From assembly GCA_035649635.1 (NCBI GenBank), contig DASRJE010000228.1:23372-87371 (forward strand): DNA of 64,000 bases, given 5' to 3'. Shown here piece after piece: positions 49,816 to 58,284 of the stretch (position 1 is its first letter; each line of letters begins with the position of its first letter). The notes beneath the pieces were generated by a model. It did no database searches and was not told the DNA's origin. It saw only the letters and a list, made by a program, of their open reading frames with translations. Source of the stretch: Gp6-AA40 sp035649635. Its GTDB lineage: Bacteria > Acidobacteriota > Vicinamibacteria > Vicinamibacterales > UBA2999. Made by a program: the position numbers and the translations under genes.

Positions 49816-49847
49816 TTTACACCATGGTATACGAATCATGGTGTAAA
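49816..49847. promoter_or_regulatory. Operator-like inverted repeat of the second vapBC operon
   Basis: TTTACACCATG (49816-49826) and its exact inverse CATGGTGTAAA (49837-49847) are separated by 10 bases. It lies one base upstream of the vapB start codon, where VapB-VapC complexes commonly bind to repress their own operon. The start is so close that the transcript may be nearly leaderless. Confidence 0.75.
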
Positions 49848-49863
49848 GGTGTAGTGGGGCGGC

Positions 49864-50964
49864 TCAGGAGGCGATCTCGCTGCCGAACTGATCGGCATGC
49901 TGCTGGTCAATCGTTGCCCCTGCCAGCGGCACGTGCACGACAAACCGGTCGCCGACCGCTCCCCACCGAACGGGACGGCCAACCGCCAGCCGCATACGTT
50001 CATCCAGGTTGCGCAAACCCAGTTTCGTGGACGGAGTGAAACTGGTCCGGGGGTGCAGCCGATTGCTCACCGCCAGATCGTTTCCCGCGCGTTCAACTCG
50101 CACATCGAGCGGCGACTGTCGATCGAATGCATTGTGTTTCACCGCGTTCTCGAACAGTTCCTGCAGGACGAGCGGAGGAAGACGCCAGTGCCGTGCAGCT
50201 GCACGATCGACGACGACGTCGAGTCGCACCGAATCGCCAAATCGAATCTCTGCCAGAACTCGCTGCCGTTCGAGTGCGGCGAGCTCGTCGGCCAGGGGGA
50301 CCAACGCTCGACCTCGTGTATCGACGACGTACTGATACGTCGCCGATAGCGCCTCGACGAACACCATCGCACGCTGAGGGTTCGTCTCGATCAGCTGCAG
50401 CAGGCTGTTCAGGCTGTTGTACAAAAAATGCGGATCAGCGTCGCGCTGAAGCGCGTCGAGCTCCGCCTGTAGCCGGCCGCGTTCCAGCCGCTCCTTCGAT
50501 AAACGATCTCGCTCCCAGTAACGAAACATGAACAGCGTCTCGTAGACGTGCGCGATGACGACCACGAACGTCACGGTGAGCGCAGTGGCAAATGCGAGGC
50601 GCGGTGCCGTCAGGTGAGGATCGCCCGAAACCCGTCCCCATGCCCACAACAATCCCCACGTCACGGGCACGGTGAACAGGACGATGGTGCCGAGGAGCAG
50701 GCCAACCCGCATCCATGGCTGTTCGAACCAGGCAAAGCGCGAGCGGAAGCGATCGTGCAACCGTCGATTGCCTTCCCAGATCGTCAGGGAGACTGCCCAG
50801 AAGTACAGGTAGTGCCCGAGGAGCTGGCTCGTCCCGTAGCGTGTGTTGTCGATGAAGCCGGCGAGATTCGGGATTACGGCGCCGATGATCGGACTGAGGA
50901 GCAGGCGCGGCCATAGATCCCTGACGACGATCTCGTTGCCGCCGCTCGAGGGGGAGCGCTGCAT
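49864..50964 (-). CDS. LytS/YehU-type membrane sensor histidine kinase, orphan
   Basis: 366 residues from ATG 50964; GAGGA about 7 bases upstream supports it over GTG 50970. Four membrane helices lie in residues 15-140 (LWPRLLLSPIIGAVIPNLAG; LLGHYLYFWAVSLTIW; VGLLLGTIVLFTVPVTWGLLWAW; AFATALTVTFVVVIAHV). A short coiled coil leads to the His-kinase motif DADPHFLYNSLNSLLQLIETNPQRA with phospho-acceptor His179. The ATPase N box is PPLVLQELFENAVKHNAF and LGLRNLDERMRLAVG is the G region. The usual LytTR regulator is not next to it; a lipoprotein gene lies upstream, 11 bases away. Confidence 0.9.
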   Translation of the reverse strand: MQRSPSSGGNEIVVRDLWPRLLLSPIIGAVIPNLAGFIDNTRYGTSQLLGHYLYFWAVSLTIWEGNRRLHDRFRSRFAWFEQPWMRVGLLLGTIVLFTVPVTWGLLWAWGRVSGDPHLTAPRLAFATALTVTFVVVIAHVYETLFMFRYWERDRLSKERLERGRLQAELDALQRDADPHFLYNSLNSLLQLIETNPQRAMVFVEALSATYQYVVDTRGRALVPLADELAALERQRVLAEIRFGDSVRLDVVVDRAAARHWRLPPLVLQELFENAVKHNAFDRQSPLDVRVERAGNDLAVSNRLHPRTSFTPSTKLGLRNLDERMRLAVGRPVRWGAVGDRFVVHVPLAGATIDQQHADQFGSEIAS

Positions 50965-50975
50965 GACCACGTCCT

Positions 50976-51917
50976 CTACTTGCGCTTCTCGTTGTCAGAC
51001 TCCGTGAAGGTGAAGTCCTTGAATTGCGTGCTCCCTTCCTGAGTCTTAAAGACGGTGTTGTTCGGATTCTCGAGACAGTCCCAGTACCGGATGCGCAGTT
51101 GCTTGTCCTGGTCGCTGACCTTGGAGTAGCGCTGCTTGACGTACCACGGCTCGACGAGCGCCGGGGGATCGTAGACCCACGCGTCCACCTCTAGAGTGCG
51201 GTCATCGACCTTCTCCCAGATCTCGACGGTTTCAACTTGATCGGTGTATTCGGGATTTCCGCGTTGATAGACGCCAGCCCTGAGCTGATTGGTGTGAATG
51301 GTGAGCGTCTGATTGTTCCAAAACCCGATCGAGTCACCGTAATAAAGCGGATAGCGATCGGCTTCCGGAATATGATCGCGACCATCGGTGTAGATACGAC
51401 GGACGTTGTTCACCGTCTCGCTCGACAACCACGTCTGGTCCGGAGTGACGATGAACTCGCGAAGAAATGGAATCGCCAACCAGCGCGGATGACCCGGCGG
51501 TGCGCACGAACTGATTGGGTCGTATTCGATCCCCTTATTGATGCGCGCAATTTCCTGGTCGAGCTTCTGCTGGTATTCAGGTGTCAGTTTCGCCGTCGTC
51601 ACGACCCCAGGCGGTGTGTCGGGGTCGAACAGGAACCCGCGGCTCGAGTTCCAGACCCAGAGGCCCGTCCAGTCGGGAACGTCGTTCGGCCCGGGTCGCG
51701 TTCCGCCACCGGCTTCCTGGCGCAGCGCCTGATAGAGCTCCCATGCAGTTTTGTGCCGAAGTCCAAGCTGCCGCATGGCCTCGCGCTCCCGCGGTACAGG
51801 CCTCGGCGGTTCCGTGGGAGACGCGCAGGCCGAAGACACGAGCAGTACCGTGCAGGACAGACTGGCGAGCCTCGACGCGACCGAGCGAGCCCTGTTCAAT
51901 TCTGGTATCTGAGACAT
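50976..51917 (-). CDS. Putative lipoprotein, distant TPWGDPD-type member
   Basis: 313 residues from ATG 51917. A lipobox-like segment (CTVLLVSSACASP) suggests lipidation at Cys32. It lacks the TPWGDPD start but has VPDWTGLWVWNSSRGFLFD, then EYDPISSCAPPGHPRWLAIPFLREFIVTPDQTWLSSETVNNVRRIYTDGRDHIPEADRYPLYYGDSIGFWNNQTLTIHTNQLRAG, the same order of elements as in the 41.3 kb protein. It lies 11 bases before the LytS-type kinase and may supply or modulate its signal; that is inference. Confidence 0.75.
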   Translation of the reverse strand: MSQIPELNRARSVASRLASLSCTVLLVSSACASPTEPPRPVPREREAMRQLGLRHKTAWELYQALRQEAGGGTRPGPNDVPDWTGLWVWNSSRGFLFDPDTPPGVVTTAKLTPEYQQKLDQEIARINKGIEYDPISSCAPPGHPRWLAIPFLREFIVTPDQTWLSSETVNNVRRIYTDGRDHIPEADRYPLYYGDSIGFWNNQTLTIHTNQLRAGVYQRGNPEYTDQVETVEIWEKVDDRTLEVDAWVYDPPALVEPWYVKQRYSKVSDQDKQLRIRYWDCLENPNNTVFKTQEGSTQFKDFTFTESDNEKRK

Positions 51918-52140
51918 GTACCTGGACTATTCACGTTAAGACTAATGCTCTCAGTGGTTTCTCTAGAGAACGCCGGTGGCCTATGTTCAAAAACGGCGCG
52001 TGCCGTTTGCGCGACTATACCCATGCGCTGAATCGCGCACCCCTTATAACGCCCATATTATCTGTCGTTTACGTCTTGCCAACTACCATCGCTTCCAAAT
52101 GGTTCACGATTTGCTCTGTCTCACATCAAGCGGAGGAACC

Positions 52141-52314
52141 ATGGTGCGTATGTCTGTTGGTACGGGGCTTCTGGCGGCATTGCTCGTGACCTATTGGGTG
52201 CATCCGACAGCCGCGTGGGTTGCGCTGTTTGCTACGTCCACATTGGCCCTCGCCCGGCATGTCCGGCAGCGAGACGAAGAGGCGGAAGCGGCCCTTCAGC
52301 GCCTCGACGAGTAA
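52141..52314 (+). CDS. Small membrane protein (57 aa)
   Basis: GGAGGAACC just before ATG 52141 is a strong ribosome site. The protein has two hydrophobic stretches (GTGLLAALLVTYWVHPTAAWVALFATSTLALA) and a charged tail (RHVRQRDEEAEAALQRLDE). It likely sits in the inner membrane as a hairpin. No family is recognised. A hairpin follows 15 bases after its stop. Confidence 0.6.
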   Translation: MVRMSVGTGLLAALLVTYWVHPTAAWVALFATSTLALARHVRQRDEEAEAALQRLDE

Positions 52315-52329
52315 AAGCAAGCACGCGAA

Positions 52330-52350
52330 CGAGAGGGCGGAGCCCTCTCG
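52330..52350 (+). terminator. Terminator-like hairpin
   Basis: CGAGAGGGC and GCCCTCTCG form a 9-base GC stem with loop GGA, 15 bases after the small membrane protein stop. Downstream TCTATGCGTTT is only moderately T-rich, so it may be a weak intrinsic terminator or only an RNA-stabilising stem. Confidence 0.45.
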
Positions 52351-52511
52351 TCTATGCGTTTGGCACAGGCGTCCGGCGCAATGCCGGAGCATCCGACCTC
52401 AACCGGCGCGTCGCGCCGCATCATCGAAATCCAGGCCGCCGAGCAACGCTTCCGAGCGCTGAGTTCGTCTTAGACTCAGATGCCAGGGCCCGTCATGCTG
52501 AAACGACGCCG

Positions 52512-52546
52512 GGGGTGATTTCCCCGACCCGAACGGAAATCACCCC
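52512..52546. repeat. Inverted repeat, class H (GGGGTGATTTCC)
   Basis: GGGGTGATTTCC (52512-52523) and GGAAATCACCCC (52535-52546) form a 12-base stem, 27 bases upstream of the DUF1800 start. A longer relative is at 63875-63932. Confidence 0.7.
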
Positions 52547-52573
52547 AGGGGTTCGTGCGGAGGGTGCAGCTCA

Positions 52574-53992
52574 ATGAATGTCACGCTTCGTGCACTCAAT
52601 CGATTCGGCCTGGGCGCTCGCCAGGGAGAGCGCCAACGGATCTCGGACGCCCGAGGCTGGTTGAAGGCACAGCTCGAGGCTGGCGCGCCTACTCTCCGCG
52701 CCACGGAGAGCACCTCGCCAACGGCGATTGCCGACGCCGTCCGCGCCCTCCGCATGCCGGGACAACGTGACGAACAGGAACGCCGGGAAGCGCGTCGTCG
52801 TCTCGTTGAACTTGCGGCCAGCGAAGCGCGCGCCGCGCTGGATGTGCGCGTCACCAGCGACCGTCCGTTCGTTGAACGGCTGGTCACGTTCTGGTCGAAT
52901 CATCTATGCGTTTCTTCCGGCGCGAAGATTCTGGTCGCGCCGCTCGCCGGATCCTACGAGAGAGATGTCATCCGGCCGCACGTGCTGGGACGATTCGAGG
53001 ACATGGTGTTGGCCTCGGCAAAGCACCCGGCGATGCTGGCGTATCTCGACAACTTTCAATCCATCGGCCCTTCGTCGCCCGGGGCGCGCGCCGGCCAAAG
53101 AAACAATGGGGCGAAGCGCGGTCTCAACGAAAACTACGCACGTGAATTGCTCGAGCTGCACACGCTTGGCGTGAACGGCGGTTACGCGCAGCAGGACGTT
53201 CAGGAACTCGCACGCATTCTCACCGGGTGGACGATCGCTGGCATTCCGGGCCCCGGTGCACGGATCCAACCGCGTCCAAACACGCGTGGCCGGGGCGTGG
53301 TTCGCCAGGCGCGACCACAGCAGGATGGCCCGCTTGGCTTCGCCTTTCAAGAATTCCTGCACGAGCCTGGTGAGAAGACCGTGCTCAAGCAGCGCTACAA
53401 GGAAGCCGGTGCTGCCGAAGGCGAACGTGCGATCAGGGCGCTGTGCGGGCATCCATCCACGGCGAAATTCGTCGCGACGAAACTTGCCACGCATTTCATC
53501 AGCGACGATCCTTCACCTGCCGCCGTCGATCGACTCGCTCGCGCGTTCCGCTCGAGCGAGGGTGATTTGAAGGCCGTCGCCCTCGCAATCGTCGACGAAC
53601 CCGACGCCTGGCGTGAGGATGCGCGGAAGTTCCGTACACCTCAGGATTGGTTCGTTGCCGTACTTCGTGCATTCGGATCGATGGAGGTCAACCCGAATGC
53701 GCCGGTGGTGCTGCGGCAATTGCGCCAGCCGCTCTGGGCGCCTCCTTCTCCGAAGGGCTTCGGGGACACGATGCAGGAGTGGGCGGACCCGGATTCGCTT
53801 CTCAATCGCGGAGAGCTTGCGAGAACGATCTCGCGTCTTCCCTCAGTAGCCGCCGTCGACCCTCGTTCGTTGGTCGACGTGGTGGATGTTCCAGCCGGAA
53901 ATCCGCTGCATACGCTGATCGCGGACGCCTCGATCCCGGCACGTGAGCGGGTGGCGCTCGCCATCGCCGGTCCCGCTTTTCAGTGGAGATGA
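52574..53992 (+). CDS. DUF1800 family protein
   Basis: 472 residues; an ATG at 52574 follows GGAGGGTGCAGCTCA. Signatures: LRALNRFGLGARQGER at the start (family 'LxRxGFG'), ALDVRVTSDRPFVERLVTFWSNHLCVS, YERDVIRPHVLGRFEDMVLASAKHPAMLAYLDN, NENYARELLELHTLGVNGGYAQQDVQELARILTGWTI, GEKTVLKQRY, and SPKGFGDTMQEWADPDSLLNR. No clear signal peptide is seen. It is translationally next to DUF1501, the standard pairing of these families in many phyla. Function is unknown. Confidence 0.93.
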   Translation: MNVTLRALNRFGLGARQGERQRISDARGWLKAQLEAGAPTLRATESTSPTAIADAVRALRMPGQRDEQERREARRRLVELAASEARAALDVRVTSDRPFVERLVTFWSNHLCVSSGAKILVAPLAGSYERDVIRPHVLGRFEDMVLASAKHPAMLAYLDNFQSIGPSSPGARAGQRNNGAKRGLNENYARELLELHTLGVNGGYAQQDVQELARILTGWTIAGIPGPGARIQPRPNTRGRGVVRQARPQQDGPLGFAFQEFLHEPGEKTVLKQRYKEAGAAEGERAIRALCGHPSTAKFVATKLATHFISDDPSPAAVDRLARAFRSSEGDLKAVALAIVDEPDAWREDARKFRTPQDWFVAVLRAFGSMEVNPNAPVVLRQLRQPLWAPPSPKGFGDTMQEWADPDSLLNRGELARTISRLPSVAAVDPRSLVDVVDVPAGNPLHTLIADASIPARERVALAIAGPAFQWR

Positions 53993-53994
53993 CG

Positions 53995-55158
53995 ATGAAC
54001 CGCCGAGATTTCGTTCGCAACATGTGCTACGGCGGAATCGCCACGTGGGCGCTTCCACGCGTCAGCTTCGCGCAGGTCGGGCAAACGGGCAGGCTCGTGT
54101 TCGTGTTGTTGCGCGGGGGCTTCGATGGCCTTGCCGCGGTCGTCCCGTACGGCGACCCGAGCTATCGCGCCTTGCGCGGCACGTTTGCCTTCAGTGAGTC
54201 CGAGCTGACTCCCCTGGACGAGACGTTCGGGCTTGCTCCGGGTCTGTCCCCGCTCCGTCCCCTTTGGGACGCCAACGAACTCGCCGTGCTCCACGCGATG
54301 GCGATTCCGCATCGCACGCGCAGCCACTTCGACGGCCAGGCCATCCTCGAGACCGGCCTCGATCACCCAGTTGGATCCTCGGACGGATGGCTCAATCGCC
54401 TCTTGCAGGTCATGTCCGGCCGGCGCGCGGGGATCGCAATTGCCGCGGGCATGCCGCTCTCACTCACGGGCGCGTTCGAAGTGGAGAGCTGGTCACCAAC
54501 GAAACTCGGTGTGGTCGACGATGCATTTCTCGAGAGGCTGGCGGTGTTGTATCGGTCGGACGCTGCGCTGCAGGGGCGCTTCGAAGCCGCGTTGCAACAG
54601 CAGAACCTCGTGGGCGAGGAGCCGATGTCGGGAGGCAACGCAAGGCGCGGTGGCATCACGCCCTTGATGCAGGCAGCGGCTCGCATTCTCCGTCAGGAGC
54701 AAGGTCCGAACATCGCGGCCATGGAGTTCAGCGGGTGGGACACGCACGCCAACCAGGGGATGGCTGGCGGTGCATTGGACCGTTTGCTCGGCCAGCTCGC
54801 AGAAGGACTGGTCACCTTCCGCACCGAGATGGGCCCGGCGTGGCAGACAACGAGCGTCGTCGTCATGACCGAGTTCGGGCGTACGGCTCGTCCCAACGGG
54901 ACGAGAGGCACCGATCATGGAACTGCTGGAGCGGGATTTATCCTCGGGCCACGACTCTCACGCGCGCACGTGATCGCCGACTGGCCTGGCCTGGCGGAAG
55001 GCGCCCTGTACGAAGGCCGCGACCTGAAACCCACGCTTGATACTCGGGCCGCGCTCAAAACCGTGCTCGCCGGAACGTTCGATCTCACGGCATCACAACT
55101 CGAACGGGTATTTCCCAATTCTGCCGGCGCTGGCGCGATTGCAAAACTGATGGCGTAA
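53995..55158 (+). CDS. DUF1501 exported protein (sulfatase/alkaline-phosphatase-like)
   Basis: 387 residues; ATG 53995 has GGAG 6 bases upstream, while ATG 53989 overlaps the DUF1800 stop. A twin-arginine leader (MNRRDFVRNMCYGGIATWAL) predicts Tat export. LVFVLLRGGFDGLAAVVPYGDPSYRALRG, PLRPLWDANELAVLHAMAIPHRTRSHFDGQAILETG, GWDTHANQGMAGG, TSVVVMTEFGRTARPNGTRGTDHGTAGAGFILGP are the family signatures. Its Asp/His pattern recalls metal-binding hydrolases of the alkaline phosphatase superfamily, but activity is untested. Confidence 0.93.
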   Translation: MNRRDFVRNMCYGGIATWALPRVSFAQVGQTGRLVFVLLRGGFDGLAAVVPYGDPSYRALRGTFAFSESELTPLDETFGLAPGLSPLRPLWDANELAVLHAMAIPHRTRSHFDGQAILETGLDHPVGSSDGWLNRLLQVMSGRRAGIAIAAGMPLSLTGAFEVESWSPTKLGVVDDAFLERLAVLYRSDAALQGRFEAALQQQNLVGEEPMSGGNARRGGITPLMQAAARILRQEQGPNIAAMEFSGWDTHANQGMAGGALDRLLGQLAEGLVTFRTEMGPAWQTTSVVVMTEFGRTARPNGTRGTDHGTAGAGFILGPRLSRAHVIADWPGLAEGALYEGRDLKPTLDTRAALKTVLAGTFDLTASQLERVFPNSAGAGAIAKLMA

Positions 55159-55245
55159 GTCTCTCGCAATCCTTATCGACTGCAGGGGTGTTGCAGGAAT
55201 AGCGTCCTCCCTTCACGTTGGACCCGGCCCACTCGAGAACCGTAG

Positions 55246-55270
55246 GGCGGGTCATGCTTGTGGACCCGCC
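55246..55270. repeat. REP-like hairpin, class E, copy
   Basis: GGCGGGTC (55246-55253) and GACCCGCC (55263-55270), preceded by CGTAG. It lies 7 bases from the stop of the ankyrin gene (55277), between convergent genes. Confidence 0.75.
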
Positions 55271-55276
55271 TCGGTC

Positions 55277-56824
55277 TTACTGATTGGCGGCCCGAGGCGA
55301 CGCTTCGGCCGCCAATTTTTTCAGCAGCGCTGCGGTGTCTTCGTGAACATCGATTCGCGCGCCGCCGCGGCTGTTGCCGCCGGCCTTGCCGAGCGCTGAA
55401 TCAACCGGAGTGTTGCCGCGCGCGTCTTTGGCGTTGAGGTCGGCGCCCCGCGAGACCAGGAACGTCACCACATCATTCCAGCCCCAGCGCGCGGCCTCGT
55501 GCAGGACAGTGAGACCACGCGAGTCTTTCGCGTTGATATCCCCACCGGCGTCGAGCAGTAGCTTCAACGACTCGATCGATCGCTGTTGCGTGTCTTCACT
55601 GAGGTAGAAGCCGCGCGTGTCGGCGTCCACCGATCCGAGTCCGCCGGCGGCCATCGTTGGCGTCATGCCCCGGGTGTTGGTGAGCGTCAGATCGGCGCCT
55701 TTGCCAAGAAGCAAACGAATGGCGGGAGCATCCAGCGCCTTGGCCGCGCGCAGCAGCGGCGTCGACCCCGTCGTCAGCATTCCATCGAGTCCGCGATCGT
55801 TACCAACGTTGCGGAAGGGCGGCGGGAGGCGCAAGCGCGCGTTCGGGTTGGCGCCCGCGTCCAGCAACATACGGATGACGTCGAGAGCGCTGGTCTCGTC
55901 GAGCGATGGCAGATCGGGTCGCCCGCCGCGCGGGATCGTGTTGACGTCGACCGCCGCGTACAAGGGCCCTCGCCCCCACAGATCCCACTGATTCGGATTC
56001 GCGCCCGCGCTGATCAAGTACGCGGCGGTATCGAACTGCATGTTGATGATGGCGGTCAGCAGCGGGCTGAGTCCTTCGGGATCGGCAAGGTTCAACTGAG
56101 CGCCTTTTTCGACCAGGGCGCGGGCGCAATCCACGCATCCTTCGCGGGCGGCATACAGGAGCGGAGTGAGTCCACCAGCCGGACGATAGATGGCCCGCGG
56201 TTCGGCCGTCACCTGTCGCTGCCAGTCGTTCACGATCGAGCGCGCATCCACCTGCGCGCCGCGTGCGATCAACTCCCGCACCATCTCGGACTGTTTCTGT
56301 GCCGTTGCCCACATCAGGGCGGTCTGCCCACGCCATTTCTCTACGGCATTGACGTTGGCGCCGCGCTGGATCAGCAGGCGAGCCGCATCAACCTGGCTCG
56401 TGCGTGCGACGACCATCAGCGCCGTCTGACCGTCGGCGTTGGGCGACTCGACATCGGCGCCGGCCTCGAGGAGCGCTTCGAGCAACGGCGCGCTCGCAAC
56501 GATTGCCGCCTCCGACATCGGCGTCGAACCGAAATCGTTCTTCACGTTGACCTTCGCGCCTGCACGGATCAATCGCGTCACCAGATCGAGATCGTTGCGC
56601 TGCACGGCCCAATGCAGCGCCGTCGTCCCGTCTGGTTCGGCCGCGTTGACGTCGACCTTCTTGGCGACGAGCGCCAGTGCCGCCTCTCGATTGCCGGCCT
56701 TGACGGCTTCGACGAGGGGTGGCGAGGCAGCGGCCGCACGTAGGGGCGGGTTTTCCCTGGCCTGAGCAGAGTCGAAGGCAAACCCGCCCAAGACAAGCAA
56801 TGCAACCAAAAACGTCTTCTGCAT
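55277..56824 (-). CDS. Exported ankyrin-repeat protein, module 2
   Basis: 515 residues from ATG 56824 (MQKTFLVALLVLGGFAF); the upstream TTG is less likely. A signal peptide precedes about 12 ankyrin repeats: PPLVEAVKAGNREAALALVAKKVDVN, GTTALHWAVQRNDLDLVTRLIRAGA, GSTPMSEAAIVASAPLLEALLEAGAD and on, with longer insertions at about 190-290. It aligns in order with the ankyrin part of the module 1 protein but has no cytochrome c at its end. The signal peptide region is encoded by a class E REP hairpin (see findings). It is a likely periplasmic partner-binding protein. Confidence 0.93.
   Translation of the reverse strand: MQKTFLVALLVLGGFAFDSAQARENPPLRAAAASPPLVEAVKAGNREAALALVAKKVDVNAAEPDGTTALHWAVQRNDLDLVTRLIRAGAKVNVKNDFGSTPMSEAAIVASAPLLEALLEAGADVESPNADGQTALMVVARTSQVDAARLLIQRGANVNAVEKWRGQTALMWATAQKQSEMVRELIARGAQVDARSIVNDWQRQVTAEPRAIYRPAGGLTPLLYAAREGCVDCARALVEKGAQLNLADPEGLSPLLTAIINMQFDTAAYLISAGANPNQWDLWGRGPLYAAVDVNTIPRGGRPDLPSLDETSALDVIRMLLDAGANPNARLRLPPPFRNVGNDRGLDGMLTTGSTPLLRAAKALDAPAIRLLLGKGADLTLTNTRGMTPTMAAGGLGSVDADTRGFYLSEDTQQRSIESLKLLLDAGGDINAKDSRGLTVLHEAARWGWNDVVTFLVSRGADLNAKDARGNTPVDSALGKAGGNSRGGARIDVHEDTAALLKKLAAEASPRAANQ
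56745..56788. repeat. Class E REP hairpin inside the ankyrin signal peptide
   Basis: GGCGGGTTT (56745-56753) and AAACCCGCC (56780-56788) enclose TGGCCTGAGCAGAGTCGAAGGC, the nested palindrome found at 47488-47532. In the minus frame it encodes about GGFAFDSAQARENPPLR, the end of the signal peptide. Confidence 0.8.
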
Positions 56825-56837
56825 TTGGGTGTGTTCC

Positions 56838-56863
56838 AAGGCGGGTCTAAGACCCGCCTCTAC
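56838..56863. repeat. REP-like hairpin, class E
   Basis: GGCGGGTCT and AGACCCGCC, nearly without a loop, followed by TCTACCTACAG, lie between the ankyrin start and the DUF1552 stop at 56864, whose TAG sits in the flank. Confidence 0.75.
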
Positions 56864-58177
56864 CTACAGTTCTGAGAACAATTGCGTGCTGTTGCCGAAT
56901 TTCTCCACCGGGATGCCGGCGCGGTCGAGCAGCGTCAGGTGCAGATTCGCCAGCGGCGTCTTGTCCTCGTATTTCAGGTGCTGTCCGCCCTTGAGCTTCC
57001 CAGCACCACCGCCGACGATGATCGTCGGAAGCGGGAACTCGTCGTGCGCGTTGCTGTTGCTCATGTTGCTGCCGTACAGCAGGATCGAATGATCGAGCAC
57101 CGATCCCTCGCCGTCGGGCATCGCCGCGAGCTTCGTGAGGAACTTGGTGAACGCCTGGACGTGGTAGTTCTGGATCTTGACCAGCTTGTCCTTGCGCGCC
57201 TTGTCGTTCTGATGATGTGACAGTGGATGGAACGCGTCGGAGATCCCGATGTGGTTGTAGGTGACGTTGCTCCCCTCGCCCGCCATCATGTAGGTGAACA
57301 CGCGCGTGAGATTGGCTTGATACGCCAGCGCGATCATGTCGAACATCAGATTCAGACGCTGATCGAAGTTCGTACCGACCGGCACCTCCGGCAGATCGAG
57401 GCTGGAAAGATCCTGGGCCTCCATCTTCTGCACGCGTCGTTCGATCTCGCGGACGCTCTCGAGGTAGTCGCCCAGCTTGGCGCGATCGGGCGCATCGAGT
57501 GTGCGCTGCAGATCGCGCGCCTCCTGGTTGACGAGATCGAGGATGCTCGCGAACTGCTTCGTAATCGCCTTGCGCTCCTGTGCCGTGTCGCCCTGGCCGA
57601 ACAGCCGTTCGAACAGCTTGCGCGGATCGGACTCCATCGGCAGCGGTGTCGTGGGTGTCCGGAACGAGATCGTCGCGCCGTAGCTGCAGCCGTAGGTGCG
57701 ATCGCATGCCCCGTTTCCACCGCGTCCTTCGGTCGCGACTTCAAGTGATGGCAGCGGCGTGTCCTGACCGATCTGGGCGGCCGCCATCTGATCGATCGTC
57801 ACGCCGCCATGCGGCTCCTGGCTCGCTTCCGGCGTGACACAACTGAGCCACGTGCCCGGGTTGAGCGCATGAACCGGCGGCGCAATGGCTGGCTTGTTCT
57901 CGAGTCCGCTGACGATCGTCAGCTGTTTCTTGAATGGCGTGAGTGGCTGGAGGATCGGCGACAGCTCGAAGTTCGCCCCTTCGGCGGCCGGCGTCCAGTG
58001 CTCCATGATGGCGCCGTGCGGCAGATACATGAAGCCCATACGCGGCTTCGCGGCCGCGGCCGTCTGCGCCAGCACGGTCCACGCGGGAACCATGGCGTCG
58101 AGGAACGGCAGTCCAACGGCTACACCTGCGCCGCGAAGGAAGGTACGCCGTGAGAGATGCTTCTTCGTGATGAACAT
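56864..58177 (-). CDS. DUF1552 exported protein, module 2
   Basis: 437 residues from ATG 58177. Twin-arginine leader (LSRRTFLRGAGVAVGLPFLDAMVP). MGFMYLPHGAIMEHWTPAAEGANFELSPILQPLTPFKKQLTIVSGL, VTIDQMAAAQIGQDTPLPSLEVA, SFRTPTTPLPMESDPRKLFERLFG, ESVREIERRVQKMEAQD, GISDAFHPLSHHQNDKARKDKLV, LDHSILLYGSNMSNSNAHDEFPLP. It is clearly a paralogue of 34645-36009 and keeps the same order after DUF1592 and before an ankyrin gene. Confidence 0.94.
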   Translation of the reverse strand: MFITKKHLSRRTFLRGAGVAVGLPFLDAMVPAWTVLAQTAAAAKPRMGFMYLPHGAIMEHWTPAAEGANFELSPILQPLTPFKKQLTIVSGLENKPAIAPPVHALNPGTWLSCVTPEASQEPHGGVTIDQMAAAQIGQDTPLPSLEVATEGRGGNGACDRTYGCSYGATISFRTPTTPLPMESDPRKLFERLFGQGDTAQERKAITKQFASILDLVNQEARDLQRTLDAPDRAKLGDYLESVREIERRVQKMEAQDLSSLDLPEVPVGTNFDQRLNLMFDMIALAYQANLTRVFTYMMAGEGSNVTYNHIGISDAFHPLSHHQNDKARKDKLVKIQNYHVQAFTKFLTKLAAMPDGEGSVLDHSILLYGSNMSNSNAHDEFPLPTIIVGGGAGKLKGGQHLKYEDKTPLANLHLTLLDRAGIPVEKFGNSTQLFSEL

Positions 58178-58205
58178 GACTCGTCTCCGGTCTGCCTGAT
58201 GTCTC

Positions 58206-58221
58206 GGAGGCCAAGGCCTCC
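58206..58221. repeat. REP-like hairpin, class G (GGAGGCC-AA-GGCCTCC)
   Basis: A 7-base stem with AA loop and the flank GCTCTACGCG, upstream of the DUF1552 start on the minus strand. Confidence 0.75.
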
Positions 58222-58284
58222 GCTCTACGCGCTCCGCGCCCGGTCTCTCGACCCGGTCGATGACTACGGTCTCCGCTCTTCGCT

